The position numbers and the translations under genes were made by a program. From NCBI RefSeq assembly GCF_012843265.1, contig NZ_JABAIT010000003.1, positions 165,737 through 229,736 on the forward strand: a DNA stretch of 64,000 nucleotides. The letters are read 5' to 3'. The notes under the pieces are model-generated. The model had not been told where the DNA came from. It did not search any database and saw only the letters and a program-made list of their open reading frames with translations. Positions 63,905-64,000 of this stretch are shown here, piece by piece (within the stretch, counting starts at the first letter, position 1; every line of letters starts with the position of its first letter). Source of the stretch: Bacillus sp. DNRA2 (GTDB lineage: Bacteria; Bacillota; Bacilli; Bacillales; Cytobacillaceae).

Positions 63905-64000
63905 TGCTAGACTAAAAAGTAGACACAGATTGTTATAATAAATATATCAACTATAACGGGGTGTGTCTGTATGGCAAGAGGTAAACGATTCGAAGATTCA
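63905..64000 (+). mobile_element. Left end of an IS3-family-like insertion sequence (partial)
   Basis: The sequence from TGCTAGACTAAAAAGTAGAC resembles IS3-family terminal inverted repeats (TG start, AAAAAGTAGACA core). About 65 bases inside, a transposase-like gene opens. The right end is outside the window, so identity and completeness cannot be judged. Confidence 0.55.
63971..64000 (+). CDS. Putative IS3-family OrfA, first 10 codons (partial)
   Basis: ATG 63971 with GGGGTGTG upstream, translating MARGKRFEDS before the window ends. This basic start followed by an acidic residue pair is usual for OrfA HTH proteins of IS3-type elements. Too short for more. Confidence 0.45.
   Translation, partial: MARGKRFEDS

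Larger units (their letters stand above)
61231..64000 (+). mobile_element. Element 2 (partial): second integrative element at the tRNA-Sec site
   Basis: Begins at the second att copy with its own integrase 140 bp inside, the same layout as element 1. It is AT-rich with host-like or lower GC, unlike element 1. It contains a HEPN-type gene and the left end of an IS and continues past the window, so its far end and third att copy are not seen. That it is a separate element is inferred from the integrase and att position. Confidence 0.7.

Overview
The window is a spore-forming, low-GC Bacillaceae chromosome (Bacillus or a close genus). The evidence is a run of genes in the order known from Bacillus subtilis and its relatives (rny-ymdB-spoVS-korAB, miaB-ricA-cotE-mutSL, miaA-hfq-spoVK-hflX-ynbB-glnRA-lexA-yneAB-ynzC-tkt-sirA-yneF, ccdA-yneI-ccdC-yneK). 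It also rests on sporulation genes (spoVS, cotE, spoVK, sirA, a Spo0E-like phosphatase), Gram-positive LexA, GlnR and Spo0A boxes, and AGGAGG-type ribosome binding sites. Species cannot be fixed from the window alone.

Core region 1-46.7 kb. RNA turnover and biofilm or sporulation control (rny end, ymdB, ricA) and spoVS come first, then a 2-oxoacid:ferredoxin oxidoreductase (korAB), a fructose operon (fruRKA), tRNA modification (miaB, miaA), mismatch repair (mutSL), the spore coat gene cotE, an MreB paralogue, and nitrogen control (glnRA with a perfect GlnR box). The divergent lexA / yneA-yneB-ynzC SOS locus carries three LexA boxes. Further on are a niacin-type transporter, transketolase, two tandem cydAB operons, sirA with a perfect Spo0A box, a heterodimeric ABC exporter and the ccdA-yneI-ccdC-yneK group. 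Between operons lie several families of short-period, hairpin-forming tandem repeats (periods 20-21 and 52-53 bp), nearly all placed just after a terminator.

Accessory region 46.7-64 kb. A selenocysteine tRNA gene (anticodon TCA) with its own promoter is the integration site of two tandem mobile elements. The 69-bp stretch from the anticodon loop past the CCA end is repeated exactly 14.47 kb downstream. Element 1 (about 46.76-61.30 kb) is CpG-rich, almost entirely on the + strand, and phage-like. It has a tyrosine integrase, a winged-helix protein behind a near-perfect LexA box, a DUF3102-like protein, a second small tyrosine recombinase, a candidate origin beside a P-loop helicase-like protein, an HNH nuclease, a cysteine-rich VLP-type protein, many small proteins, a tail tape-measure protein, a phBC6A51-type HTH protein and small ribbon-helix-helix regulators. 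No capsid, portal, protease, large terminase or lysis gene is visible, so it looks like a phage satellite or stripped prophage rather than a phage.

Element 2 begins at the second tRNA copy with its own, clearly related integrase. It is AT-rich, carries a protein with a HEPN-type RNase motif, and is interrupted by the end of an apparent IS3-family insertion sequence that runs off the window. In both elements the integrase ribosome binding site lies inside a hairpin, and element 1 has arm-type direct repeats at both ends.
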